This document shows positions 24,725 to 32,343 of a stretch of 37,148 bases of DNA, one piece after another. Within the stretch, counting starts at the first letter, position 1. The number at the start of each line of letters is the position of its first letter. A program made the translations under genes and the position numbers. The stretch is from assembly GCA_013203665.1 (NCBI GenBank), contig JABMPU010000046.1:1-37148 (forward strand), written 5' to 3'. The notes beneath the pieces were generated by a model. The model was not told the origin of the DNA, did no database searches, and saw only the letters and a list, made by a program, of their open reading frames with translations. The DNA is from Armatimonadota bacterium (GTDB lineage Bacteria > Cloacimonadota > Cloacimonadia > Cloacimonadales > TCS61).

Positions 24725-26041
24725 TTATTTGTTTTTCCGGGATAACTTAAAAGCCTTTAATCTATCCTCTTTCTTTTTCTTTGCGGCAAAGAATTCTTTT
24801 TTTCTTTGTTGTTTCTCTTTTTCCAAATCCTTTTTTTCATTAGCTGTCATTGGTTTTTCTGTTTGTGGAAACGGGTTTTCTTCTACAACTTCTATTTTTC
24901 GCCTGATCAATTTTTCGATGTCTTTTATATAAGCATTTTCTTCAGGTTCGCAAATGGATATTGCATTACCTTCTTCCCCTGCTCTGCCGGTTCTGCCTAT
25001 CCTGTGAACATAAGTTTCGGCTATATTCGGAATATCATAATTGATGACATATTTCAGTTTAATAATGTCGATACCTCTTGCTGCAATATCCGTCGCTACC
25101 AACACTCTTATTTCTCCGGCTTTAAATTGCATTAACGCTTTTTGTCTTTGATTTTGGGTTTTGTTGCCATGAATAGTTGCTGATTTGATCTTTTGTTTTT
25201 TAAGGTTACGGACTATTCTATCTGCACCGTGTTTTGTTCTGGAAAATAATAATACATGAACGATTTTTGGATTCTGAAGTATATGAAACAACAAATCTTT
25301 CTTACTTGCTTTATTGGTATAATACAGATATTGCTGTGTAATTTCAACGGTAGGGGATGACGGACTTACTTCGACTTTTGTAGGATTCCTCAAAATTTTG
25401 CGGGAAAGTTCTATAATATTCTTCGGCATTGTAGCAGAGAAAAATAAAGACTGCCGTTTCACCGGTAATTTGGCAATGATCTTTCGAATATCGTGGATGA
25501 ACCCCATATCCAGCATTCTGTCAGCTTCGTCCAATACGAAGTATTCTACGTCATTCAGTCTGATGAATCCCTGATTCATCAAGTCCAGAAGCCTTCCGGG
25601 AGTTGCAACGAGAACATCGACACCTTTGCGGAGAGCATCCGTTTGTGCTTTCTGCTTCACACCTCCGAAAATCACAGTGTTCTGTATTCCCGTAAATTTC
25701 CCGTAAACTGTAAAACTCTCTGCTATCTGGATCGCCAATTCACGTGTAGGAGTTATGACCAACGATCTGATCTTCCGGGAGATGCTTTTTCCCTTTCGTT
25801 CATGAAAGAGGTGCTGCAATATTGGAATAGCAAAAGCTGCTGTTTTACCTGTACCTGTCTGGGCACATCCCAATACATCATTTCTTTTTAGAATCAGTGG
25901 AATAGCTTTTACCTGTATCGATGTTGGCTCTGTATATTTTTTTTCTATTATAGCTTTTAAAAGAGGTTTGATGATACCCAGTTCTTCAAATTGCTCATTT
26001 TTTTTTGTTTCCGTTTCTTTTCTATTACTTACATTGTTCAA
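24725..26041 (-). CDS. DEAD-box RNA helicase (RhlE-like)
   Basis: A 438-residue RNA helicase: Q motif FEELGIIKPLL...PTSIQ, motif I AQTGTGKT, Ia PTRELA, II VLDEAD, III SATMP, V ATDIAARGID and VI HRIGRTGRAG. The C-terminal tail (after about 400) is very Lys/Glu-rich and basic, suited to RNA binding. It unwinds RNA duplexes in ribosome assembly or mRNA decay. The start is TTG with AAAGG 9 nt before it; no ATG is available before the Q motif. It is transcribed alone and stops at the shared terminator. Confidence 0.94.
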   Translation of the reverse strand: MNNVSNRKETETKKNEQFEELGIIKPLLKAIIEKKYTEPTSIQVKAIPLILKRNDVLGCAQTGTGKTAAFAIPILQHLFHERKGKSISRKIRSLVITPTRELAIQIAESFTVYGKFTGIQNTVIFGGVKQKAQTDALRKGVDVLVATPGRLLDLMNQGFIRLNDVEYFVLDEADRMLDMGFIHDIRKIIAKLPVKRQSLFFSATMPKNIIELSRKILRNPTKVEVSPSSPTVEITQQYLYYTNKASKKDLLFHILQNPKIVHVLLFSRTKHGADRIVRNLKKQKIKSATIHGNKTQNQRQKALMQFKAGEIRVLVATDIAARGIDIIKLKYVINYDIPNIAETYVHRIGRTGRAGEEGNAISICEPEENAYIKDIEKLIRRKIEVVEENPFPQTEKPMTANEKKDLEKEKQQRKKEFFAAKKKKEDRLKAFKLSRKNK

Positions 26042-26156
26042 TTTTATTTACCTTTTTACTTCATTTTGTATCGCAAAAAAAAGTTGTGGCCTTTACCGTC
26101 AAGGCTTTCGATTAATAGAAAAAAGTAAGTTGTAGTTTGGATAAAAAATAATGTAG

Positions 26157-26177
26157 GGGCGGAACATTGTTCAGCCC
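26157..26177. repeat. Small GC-rich hairpin repeat
   Basis: GGGC-g-GAACA-t-TGTTC-a-GCCC forms a stem of 4 + 5 bp, standing out in AT-rich surroundings between the helicase and ferredoxin genes. It looks like one of the short dispersed palindromes of this genome. Confidence 0.5.
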
Positions 26178-26212
26178 TTGCTCATTAGGAACGAGAGACC
26201 TTAAGAATTAAA

Positions 26213-26271
26213 CACAGAGAGCACAGAGAAAATTAACTTTTTGCTTTCTTAGTGTCTTGGTGCCTTTGTGG
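26213..26271. repeat. Imperfect hairpin repeat before ferredoxin
   Basis: The left arm (26213-26230, CACAGAGAGCACAGAGA) and the right arm (26245-26271, CTTAGTGTCTTGGTGCCTTTG...) pair imperfectly. The last 20 bases match 10941-10960 exactly. It ends 9 bp before AGGAGG of the ferredoxin gene. Confidence 0.6.
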
Positions 26272-26290
26272 TGATTCTTTAGGAGGAAAC

Positions 26291-26476
26291 ATGAAATTTA
26301 TAGTAGATCAAGAATTATGTATTGACTGCGGAGTGTGTGAAGGTAGCTGTCCGGAAGTATTTGAATTGGTTGATGATAAATCTAATGTAAAGTTGGATCC
26401 GGTGCCGGAAGAATTTCAAGAGGATGCTTTGGAAGCGGAAGAAAATTGTCCTGTTCAAGCTATTTTGCATGAATAA
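26291..26476 (+). CDS. Single-cluster [4Fe-4S] ferredoxin
   Basis: A 61-residue ferredoxin similar in layout to Thermotoga-type monocluster proteins: C9-x2-C12-x2-C15 (CIDCGVC) and a distal NCPVQAI Cys hold the cluster. A further Cys (EGSCPE) is where Thermotoga ferredoxin has a disulfide partner, but the second partner Cys is missing here. The start at 26291 has AGGAGGAAAC before it; the longer in-frame reading begins inside the repeat. A soluble low-potential electron carrier; partner unknown. Confidence 0.93.
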   Translation: MKFIVDQELCIDCGVCEGSCPEVFELVDDKSNVKLDPVPEEFQEDALEAEENCPVQAILHE

Positions 26477-26710
26477 AAGCTGGTGATTTAGCCACTAAGG
26501 ACACGAAGAAAAATAAATGTAAAGGAAGCTTTTGAATTGCTCTTTTTTTAATGAAAATGTTACAACAAGGTTCATAGTTGAACTGTGAAATCGTTACTAT
26601 CTTGTTTAATGAATATTTCGTTTATAATTTAATAATAATTATCAATAAATAACGATTATGAGTTGTACTGTAGATTAGATAAAGTGTGGTGGAAAAATTT
26701 TCATTACTTA

Positions 26711-27565
26711 TTAAGTTATGGGTTTAGAATTGAGCCAAAGTATTTCGAAATGCTCAATGAAAGTATCACTAATGCCAAAAATATTTCTGTCCAAAACAAT
26801 ATGCGGTTGTTTTTTGCCTAAGACTCCCAACAGATAATTTCCAACAATTACAGATTTATCAGTTATAATCAGGAAACATTTCGGATATGAAGAATAGTAT
26901 CTTATTTCAATACTGGGAATGGGAGATGATTTGTTAGAATTTGCAAAATTTTTATGAAGTTCATTTATGTTTGAAACAACAGTCCTCAAGTCAATTTCCT
27001 CTCTTTCTTCGTCATCAGCTCGTTCTCTTAAAGATTCAGAATTAGGATCTAATAATAAGATTTTGATTTTGCATTCCTGACTTAATTTTAATTTTATAAC
27101 TTCTTGTGCAGCATTATCAACAAAATCACTAAGGCATATTCCACATAGACAAATTTCTGTTTTTGGTTCAGCATTTCTCAATAAATCAAGAATGTTGAAT
27201 TCTCTATTTGGAAATATATTGTTTACGCCGAGTTTGTGCATATTCTCACTTAATTGCATAAATGACATTAAAACATCAAGTTTTGAAGTCAAGCTAGAAT
27301 TTTCTATAGAATTTGATAATTCTCTATTTATAAGATATTGAAACTGTTTTCTCGTAAAAAAATCTATAGTCATTGCAACTGAACCCGCTGTTAGTATTGC
27401 AATGCCAAACTCTTTTCTATGTAGTTTCAGGTTTGTAAATAAGTCCTCAAAACCTATTATGAGAATAATACCTACAACGATAAAAAAAAACCATAATAGA
27501 ATAAAGCGAACTCTATATAATTTATTACCCAGATTAGACTTATTTTGACTTTTTAGACCATTCAT
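26711..27565 (-). CDS. Membrane-anchored PLD-like protein of unknown function
   Basis: A 284-residue protein. One clear membrane segment (about 20-40, FILLWFFFIVVGIILIIGF) and a second weaker one (55-70) are near the N-terminus, then a coiled-coil linker (75-115). The C-terminal domain (about 125-284) has the strand-helix order of phospholipase-D-like folds: KTEICLCGICLSDF, CKIKILLLDPNSESLRER, SIEIRYYSSYPKCFLIITD, IVGNYLLG, and HFEILWLNS. The PLD catalytic HxKx4D is not present, so it is more likely a sensor or binding domain than a nuclease or lipase. It follows the 542-aa membrane protein by 13 bp, so the two are co-transcribed. The fold assignment is by eye and tentative. Confidence 0.65.
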   Translation of the reverse strand: MNGLKSQNKSNLGNKLYRVRFILLWFFFIVVGIILIIGFEDLFTNLKLHRKEFGIAILTAGSVAMTIDFFTRKQFQYLINRELSNSIENSSLTSKLDVLMSFMQLSENMHKLGVNNIFPNREFNILDLLRNAEPKTEICLCGICLSDFVDNAAQEVIKLKLSQECKIKILLLDPNSESLRERADDEEREEIDLRTVVSNINELHKNFANSNKSSPIPSIEIRYYSSYPKCFLIITDKSVIVGNYLLGVLGKKQPHIVLDRNIFGISDTFIEHFEILWLNSKPIT

Positions 27566-27578
27566 TTCAGTTATTTAA

Positions 27579-29207
27579 TTATGAATTATATTGAACTCTC
27601 CACTTAAACTCGTAAAGTGAGTTTACTTGTGGATAAAATTCAATAAATTCACCAAACCAATAACCTTGTTCATTTTTTTTGATTTCAATACTTATGTTTT
27701 TCGAAGTTCTTGATTCTTGCTGAGAAACGGATTCGTCCTTTCTGGTTACTCGAATTTTCAATTTGTCTACCGAATACGGATCATCATAAATTCTTATTCG
27801 AAAAACTATGAATTTAGTGGGTCTTGATACAAAAATCTGATCCATAACTTCGTCATTGGAAAGATTGAAACTAATCTTTTGTCTATGCAATAACACATCA
27901 CCTTTCTCAAAGTCACCTATTTTTGGTCGTAATTTAGTTACAAATTTTTTACATTTGTCAGAAAATGGAATAGGGTCTGTTTCTTCTTCAATATGTATTA
28001 CCTGCTCTTGTTCAGATAAAGATAAAAATTCCATATTAGCATTTTCATTTTCTCTGCGGATTATCTTGTCTTCATTCCGCCAGGTTTTTGCAGCGTCTTG
28101 AATAATCAAATTATCATCTTGAAGAAGACTAAAGTCATTTTGATAAAAGGAGTAAGTTCCTTGATAGATTAACTCAATACCTGTTGATTTAATTTCCAAT
28201 ATCTTTTTATGTGAAACTAAACCATATCCTTTAACATCTTCAACTTCTTGACGATATTTTTCTTCATTTGATATTGGTAAATCTTCGTCGTGTTTATTAA
28301 GAATTGGTAGTCTATACATTAATTTAGCTAACCAATCTGCAGGCTTAGTTAATCCAATGCGTTCTATCCAAAATGAAATATTTAATGTAAGATTATTCAA
28401 ATATAAATTCATAAACCACAATGGGTATTTATTTGCAAGGAATTGAGGAAATAATTGCCCAGTCCATAAAACCAACAAAGCACCAAAGATACCTAGTTTA
28501 AAAAACAGTGATACAAACAAACCCGGTAATACTAAATTTGTAAAAGGAATTGTATTGAGATTCGGAAAACTTGTTAGTTGAGCTGTGAAGAATACTACAA
28601 CTATAACAACAAGTTGTCTCCCAGCCAAAAATTTTTTGCTTTCATTATCTTTTTTTATTTTTTTATGGAGGTTAAATGCTATAGAGAATTTGGAACTTTT
28701 ACTATCCAAATTTTTTAATCTCAATGTGGTAATGCTTATCTGAAGACCTTCAAAAAAAGCTAAAATCAAAATTAGCAAAATTAATATAAGTATAGCCATA
28801 TTGGGGTCTTTAACAAATGAAGAATGTCCTAAAACAAGACCACCAATTACATTGAATACAACAAACAATGATATCATAGCTAATATAATATCCCAAATCA
28901 ACTTTATTATTCGTATTCCATTATTTGAAAATACGGAAATATCAATGTTGGCATCGAAAATTTCATTTAGGCAAAGACAAAAATTCTTAAAAGCAATTTT
29001 GTTTTCAGGTATTTTTTTTTCTACTATTAGATGTCTACCTGCTTCTAAAGTATCAACAAATTTTTCTTTATTGTTTTTGTCCCAATAAATACTAAATAAA
29101 GTCTTAATGTCCTCCCAATCTAAACCATTACGCGATAAAAGAGAATGTATTTTTCTTATTTGCTCATTATATGGATAATTATCATCTTTTTGTTTCATCT
29201 CAGGCAT
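27579..29207 (-). CDS. DUF21/CNNM-like multi-pass membrane protein with N- and C-terminal extra domains
   Basis: A 542-residue protein. Residues 1-95 form an all-helical charged domain (NEQIRKIHSLLSRNGLDWED...). Membrane segments are at about 103-128, 135-160, 197-213 and 223-258. The segment LAFFEGLQISITTLR and the later LVLWTGQLFPQFLANKYP resemble the CNNM/DUF21 transmembrane core (compare AFFSGxExAxT and GExxPKxLA). Residues about 285-400 are a cytosolic linker; about 410-542 look beta-rich and immunoglobulin-like (KFIVFRIRIYDDP, KISFNLS, EFYPQVNSLYEFKWRV). No CBS domains or known enzymatic motifs are visible. Function unknown; a membrane effector or ion transporter in a conflict system is an inference. 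The ATG lacks a strong ribosome-binding site. Confidence 0.6.
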   Translation of the reverse strand: MPEMKQKDDNYPYNEQIRKIHSLLSRNGLDWEDIKTLFSIYWDKNNKEKFVDTLEAGRHLIVEKKIPENKIAFKNFCLCLNEIFDANIDISVFSNNGIRIIKLIWDIILAMISLFVVFNVIGGLVLGHSSFVKDPNMAILILILLILILAFFEGLQISITTLRLKNLDSKSSKFSIAFNLHKKIKKDNESKKFLAGRQLVVIVVVFFTAQLTSFPNLNTIPFTNLVLPGLFVSLFFKLGIFGALLVLWTGQLFPQFLANKYPLWFMNLYLNNLTLNISFWIERIGLTKPADWLAKLMYRLPILNKHDEDLPISNEEKYRQEVEDVKGYGLVSHKKILEIKSTGIELIYQGTYSFYQNDFSLLQDDNLIIQDAAKTWRNEDKIIRRENENANMEFLSLSEQEQVIHIEEETDPIPFSDKCKKFVTKLRPKIGDFEKGDVLLHRQKISFNLSNDEVMDQIFVSRPTKFIVFRIRIYDDPYSVDKLKIRVTRKDESVSQQESRTSKNISIEIKKNEQGYWFGEFIEFYPQVNSLYEFKWRVQYNS

Positions 29208-29420
29208 AAAATACTTTTCTCTAAACTGAATTTAAAAAAAACGCCAAGGAACATAAATAAAAACTACTACTTGTATATGATTAATATATCAAGTTATAAG
29301 TTACTTCTTATGTTTTTTCATACTCAAAGACAACTTAATCCCTTTATAAATCAAAAATTCCGTTTGAATTACTGAAAAAAGTCAATCTTTGCAGTTTTCC
29401 AGTTTTTTAACTTTAGTTCG
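29208..29420. other. Gap between the 95-aa and 542-aa genes
   Basis: 213 bp of AT-rich sequence within the four-gene minus-strand run. No clear terminator, promoter or ORF seen, so I cannot tell whether the two halves share one transcript. Confidence 0.4.
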
Positions 29421-29708
29421 TTATTCTATTACAATTGTATCAGAATTAGATACATTGCCTTGATGGTCTGCTGGCCATTTGACTTCAATCTTTAATACGA
29501 AATCATTATGAGGAGTTCTTTCATAACGTAGAATGAAAGTTGAATTCGAAGCAGGTTTTACCTTGTGACCGCTTAAACTAACTTCTAATTTATCCTCAAG
29601 TTTTTGTCCAATCTGAGAAATTATTTCTCCGATTTCTTTAACACTACGTATTTTTTCTTCACTAACAATCCACTCTGGTGGTCTGGGATGATGGTGTGGG
29701 TGTAACAT
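29421..29708 (-). CDS. Small protein of unknown family (95 aa; amphi-Trp/trypsin-co-occurring-like)
   Basis: A 95-residue protein starting with a His/Pro-rich stretch (MLHPHHHPRPPEW), then a helix (VKEIGEIISQIGQKLEDKLE) and a beta hairpin ending in LKIEVKWPAD. The helix-to-strands-to-W layout recalls the small amphi-Trp and trypsin-co-occurring domains found in bacterial conflict systems; the match is by shape and not certain. AAGGAG lies 7 nt before the ATG. The gene overlaps the upstream 66-aa gene by 47 bp. Confidence 0.6.
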   Translation of the reverse strand: MLHPHHHPRPPEWIVSEEKIRSVKEIGEIISQIGQKLEDKLEVSLSGHKVKPASNSTFILRYERTPHNDFVLKIEVKWPADHQGNVSNSDTIVIE

Positions 29709-29862
29709 TTTTTTTCTCCTTCTTTTTTATAATAATCAATTCTGGATTTAAGTCAGGGTATGCTATGCTATATCCCGTAGAAAGTGATAAACAATTTACA
29801 GGAATTTCAATAACACCTATTTCAGAGTATATCGAGGATTCCTGATTTTGCATAACGTTCAT
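29662..29862 (-). CDS. Small protein of unknown function (66 aa)
   Basis: A 66-residue ORF, MNVMQNQESSIYSEIGVIEI..., with AAAGGAGA before the ATG and a Lys-rich, polar tail. It is the first gene of the minus-strand run, and its last 47 bp overlap the next gene in another frame; the ribosome-binding site of that gene lies inside it. Such overlap suggests translational coupling. It has no recognisable domain. Confidence 0.5.
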   Translation of the reverse strand: MNVMQNQESSIYSEIGVIEIPVNCLSLSTGYSIAYPDLNPELIIIKKKEKKNVTPTPSSQTTRVDC

Positions 29863-30011
29863 TAGAATCTCCTTTGTTTTTTGATTTTATTTATATCATG
29901 TTTATTTATTTAACAAATGTATATTTTTCTAATAGTCGATTTATTCATTTTACTCTCAGATTTTATTTAACCTATTACTCCTCTTTTCACTGTTGCAGAA
30001 GAAAATTATTA

Positions 30012-30110
30012 TTAATAAACGTCAAGTTTAATATATATACATATTCCATAATATAGCTTATCCGCTTTTATCATCCACTTCTCGATCAATGATCTTAATG
30101 CATTTTCCAT
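30012..30110 (-). pseudogene. Truncated HEPN toxin gene (N-terminal remnant)
   Basis: Starting at 30110 and overlapping the MNT stop codon by 16 bp, a 32-codon ORF begins MENALRSLIEKWMIKADK, the usual opening of HEPN-domain toxins (LIEKWxxKAxxDL). It then turns into unrelated residues (LYYGICIYIKLDVY) and stops. The RNase motif (R-x4-6-H) and most of the domain are missing. The HEPN partner of the MNT antitoxin has been deleted or replaced here. Confidence 0.6.
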
Positions 30111-30421
30111 AATATTTTGCCTTCTTTATGAATTACTTGTGCTAATGTGGGTAAAAGTTTTTCTTCGTTAAAACTACTTTCGGTTTTCACTACAAAATCT
30201 ACTTCGAGTCCGTTTTTACTTGTTTCTCTGTAGAGGTAATTTAAAATATTTTTTCGCTCTTTCCAATCGATCTGTTTTTCCAGAAGAATGGCAATATCAA
30301 TATCACTTTCTTTATTCGCTTCACTGAGTGCATAACTTCCGAAAAGGTAGATAAATGTAGTATTTTCAATTTTTTTCAGAACAATTTTTTTGATTAGATC
30401 AAAATCTTTTTGTGAATACAT
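30095..30421 (-). CDS. MNT-type nucleotidyltransferase antitoxin (HEPN-MNT module)
   Basis: A 108-residue minimal nucleotidyltransferase: YLFGSYALSEANKESDIDIAIL gives the G-S...D-x-D active-site pattern, with a third acidic residue in GLEVDFVVK. In HEPN-MNT pairs this protein modifies and silences the HEPN RNase toxin. The start at 30421 has GAGGGG 4 nt before it; the longer TTG reading is unlikely. The HEPN gene that should follow is only a fragment. Confidence 0.85.
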   Translation of the reverse strand: MYSQKDFDLIKKIVLKKIENTTFIYLFGSYALSEANKESDIDIAILLEKQIDWKERKNILNYLYRETSKNGLEVDFVVKTESSFNEEKLLPTLAQVIHKEGKILWKMH

Positions 30422-30508
30422 TTTTCCCCTCAAATTTCACCTCCCAGAAAAAACTTATCGTAATTATCGGTCAAGTTTTAAGAAATGTGAACTTTCATTT
30501 TTTATTAT

Positions 30509-30536
30509 TTGACATTGTGAATTATTCAGTTATATT
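30509..30536 (+). promoter_or_regulatory. Promoter of the thioredoxin gene
   Basis: TTGACA (30509-30514), a 16-bp spacer and TATATT (30531-30536). It is one of the cleanest sigma-70-type promoters in the window. The leader from there to the ATG at 30617 contains an unusually GC-rich stretch (30576-30605) with no structure I recognise. Confidence 0.7.
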
Positions 30537-30616
30537 AATTGTTAAAAAAAGAAAATAATCTGGCTTCTCTGTGCTACTCGTGAGGGGTCAGATACGCCGG
30601 GACGAAGGAGAAAAAA

Positions 30617-30970
30617 ATGGTACATTTAACACAGGAAACTTTTAAAGAAAAAGTTTTTAATTATGAAAAAAGCAAAGATTGGAAATTTGAAGGTGATAAA
30701 CCTGCTATCATCGATTTCTATGCAGACTGGTGTGCTCCCTGTAAAATGGTTGCTCCCATCCTGGAAGAACTTTCCACTGAATATGAAGGCAAATTGGATA
30801 TCTACAAAGTAAATACGGAAGATCAGCAGGAACTGGCAGCAGCTTTTGGGATCAGAAGTATTCCATCTTTATTGTTCATTCCCAAAGAAGGTCAACCGCA
30901 GATGGCTATGGGAGCGCTTCCCAAAGAAACTTTCAAGAAAACTATACAGGATGTTCTTAATGTGAAATAG
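30617..30970 (+). CDS. trxA: Thioredoxin (cytoplasmic)
   Basis: A 117-residue thioredoxin with active site W38-C39-A40-P41-C42 (standard is WCGPC), the cis-Pro loop SIPSLLFIP, and an N-terminal extension (about 20 residues, KEKVFNYEKSKDWKFEG). No signal peptide. GAAGGAG precedes the ATG. It reduces protein disulfides. It shares this unusual N-terminal extension and the PKEGQPQM tail with the exported thioredoxin at 31414, so the two are recent paralogues. Confidence 0.93.
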   Translation: MVHLTQETFKEKVFNYEKSKDWKFEGDKPAIIDFYADWCAPCKMVAPILEELSTEYEGKLDIYKVNTEDQQELAAAFGIRSIPSLLFIPKEGQPQMAMGALPKETFKKTIQDVLNVK

Positions 30971-31026
30971 ATTTTGCAGGAAATTCCATAGCCATTCCTA
31001 ACTCGGATAAACCGAAAGCTAAAAAA

Positions 31027-31096
31027 TTAGCACCGAATTAAACGAACAAAATCTAATAAAAAAAGTTCGTTGTTGTTAGTTTTTGTTAACTGCTAA
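31027..31096. repeat. Imperfect hairpin element between thioredoxin and glutaredoxin
   Basis: Outer words TTAGCA (31027) and TGCTAA (31091-31096) face each other; inner perfect arms are AACGAAC (31041-31047) and GTTCGTT (31065-31071). Same architecture as the other word-hairpins, and it uses the TTAGC word of the IVP cassettes. Confidence 0.55.
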
Positions 31097-31168
31097 AAAA
31101 TCTTTTGCCAAAATTTAAGGATTTAATAATTAAGCATTTAAACAGGTATAATAAGAATGAGGGAAGAT

Positions 31169-31414
31169 ATGAAGAATGTAGTAGTTTTCAGCACACCAAC
31201 CTGTTCCTGGTGCAGGAAATTAAAGAGTTATCTCAAAGAAAACAACGTCCGTTTTAAAGACATCGATGTTTCCAGAAATCAAAGTGCAGCCCGAGATATG
31301 ATCCGTAAATCCGGACAGCAGGGAGTTCCGCAAATGTGGATTAATAATCGCCCAATAGTGGGATTTGATAAAGCAAAGATCGATAGAATGTTAGATCTAA
31401 AATTGGAGAAATGA
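31169..31414 (+). CDS. Glutaredoxin-like protein (CSWC)
   Basis: An 81-residue glutaredoxin/NrdH-type redoxin: active site C12-S-W-C15 (STPTCSWCRKLKSYL), VPQMWINNRPIVGFD (cis-Pro and GSH/partner loop). The start at 31169 has GAGGGA 4 nt before it, better than the upstream in-frame ATG at 31157. It overlaps the next gene by one base (TGATG), a translational-coupling arrangement. Confidence 0.92.
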   Translation: MKNVVVFSTPTCSWCRKLKSYLKENNVRFKDIDVSRNQSAARDMIRKSGQQGVPQMWINNRPIVGFDKAKIDRMLDLKLEK

Positions 31415-31842
31415 TGAAAATAATAATTTTCTTAGTAATTGTATTAATGACAATATTACCTTTGTTTTCAGAAGAAACTTTATCAAAACCGGAACATTTA
31501 ACTTTAGAAACGTTCAAAGAAAAAGTTTTCGATTTTGAAGTAAACAAAGAGTGGAAATTCAAAGGTGAAATTCCAGCAATTATAGATTTCTACGCAGATT
31601 GGTGCGGACCTTGCAAACAAGTGGCACCGATCATGGAAGAATTGGCAAAAGAATATGATGGTAAAGTGAAAATTTATAAAATTGATACGGAAGTTGAGCG
31701 AGAACTTGTTGGTATGTTCGGCATCAAAAGTATTCCATCCATTCTTTTTATTCCGAAGGAAGGTCAGCCGCAAATGACAACAGGCGCACTTCCCAAAGAA
31801 AATTTCGTGCAGATTATCGAAGAAGTTTTGAAAGTAAAATAA
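31414..31842 (+). CDS. Exported thioredoxin-like protein
   Basis: A 142-residue thioredoxin with an N-terminal signal (MKIIIFLVIVLMTILPLFS) and the active site WCGPC. The body aligns throughout with the cytoplasmic thioredoxin at 30617 (FKEKVF, PAIIDFYADWC, PKEGQPQM, GALPKE). The start at 31414 has GGAG 5 nt before it; an ATG three bases earlier is also possible. It likely acts in the periplasm on disulfides. Confidence 0.9.
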   Translation: MKIIIFLVIVLMTILPLFSEETLSKPEHLTLETFKEKVFDFEVNKEWKFKGEIPAIIDFYADWCGPCKQVAPIMEELAKEYDGKVKIYKIDTEVERELVGMFGIKSIPSILFIPKEGQPQMTTGALPKENFVQIIEEVLKVK

Positions 31843-31930
31843 TCTAGGTAAGATAGAGATAGCCGTTAAAAAATCTATATTCAAAACAATTTGTTGTATT
31901 ACCGGGATGGATTTTTTCTGATTCTATTAT

Positions 31931-32343
31931 TAACTAACATTTCCCAGTTGGATTTTTAAACTTATCAAAGTCATCCTACCTATCATGTTTTTCCAATTCT
32001 ATGATCAATAACCCCTACCTTTTTAACCCGTGAAATCCGAAGGATATTTCTCTGGGTCAGGTAGGGGAACAACGCTAATAACAAACAGTACGGCGTTCAC
32101 GCCGTTCAATTCATTTCTCATTATTGTTAATCATAAGAACGCCGTAAACGGCGTATTATCTACATATCTGACCTTACTTCCCACACCTGAAGGTGTGGGT
32201 TATTGACAAAATTTCATTTCTTTGAATAAATTACTCTACTATGGAGTTGTCCTGATTTCAAGTAATTTTGACTTATTACAATCCATATTTGTATTCCTTT
32301 CAACAAGTTAGATGACTGAAAATGAAGTGGGAAATGTTAGTTA
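31931..32343. mobile_element. 413-bp element with 16-bp terminal inverted repeats and internal hairpins
   Basis: The ends TAACTAACATTTCCCA (31931-31946) and TGGGAAATGTTAGTTA (32328-32343) are perfect reverse complements. Inside are four hairpins: a nested one (CCCCTACCT 32012-32020 with AGGTAGGGG 32059-32067, enclosing ACCC/GGGT and ATCC/GGAT), ACGGCG-TTCA-CGCCGT (32090-32105), ACGCCG-TAAA-CGGCGT (32139-32154) and CCCACACCT/AGGTGTGGG (32180-32199). No ORF of useful size. It abuts the MFS stop codon. MITE-like or REP-like; I cannot identify a clear target-site duplication. Confidence 0.65.

Noticed and set aside
26711-27565. Active phospholipase D/nuclease
   Set aside because: The HxKx4D signature is not present at the expected position (YPKCFLIITD lacks the His).
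30576-30605. GC-rich leader before thioredoxin as a riboswitch
   Set aside because: Too short and no recognisable fold or conserved motif.
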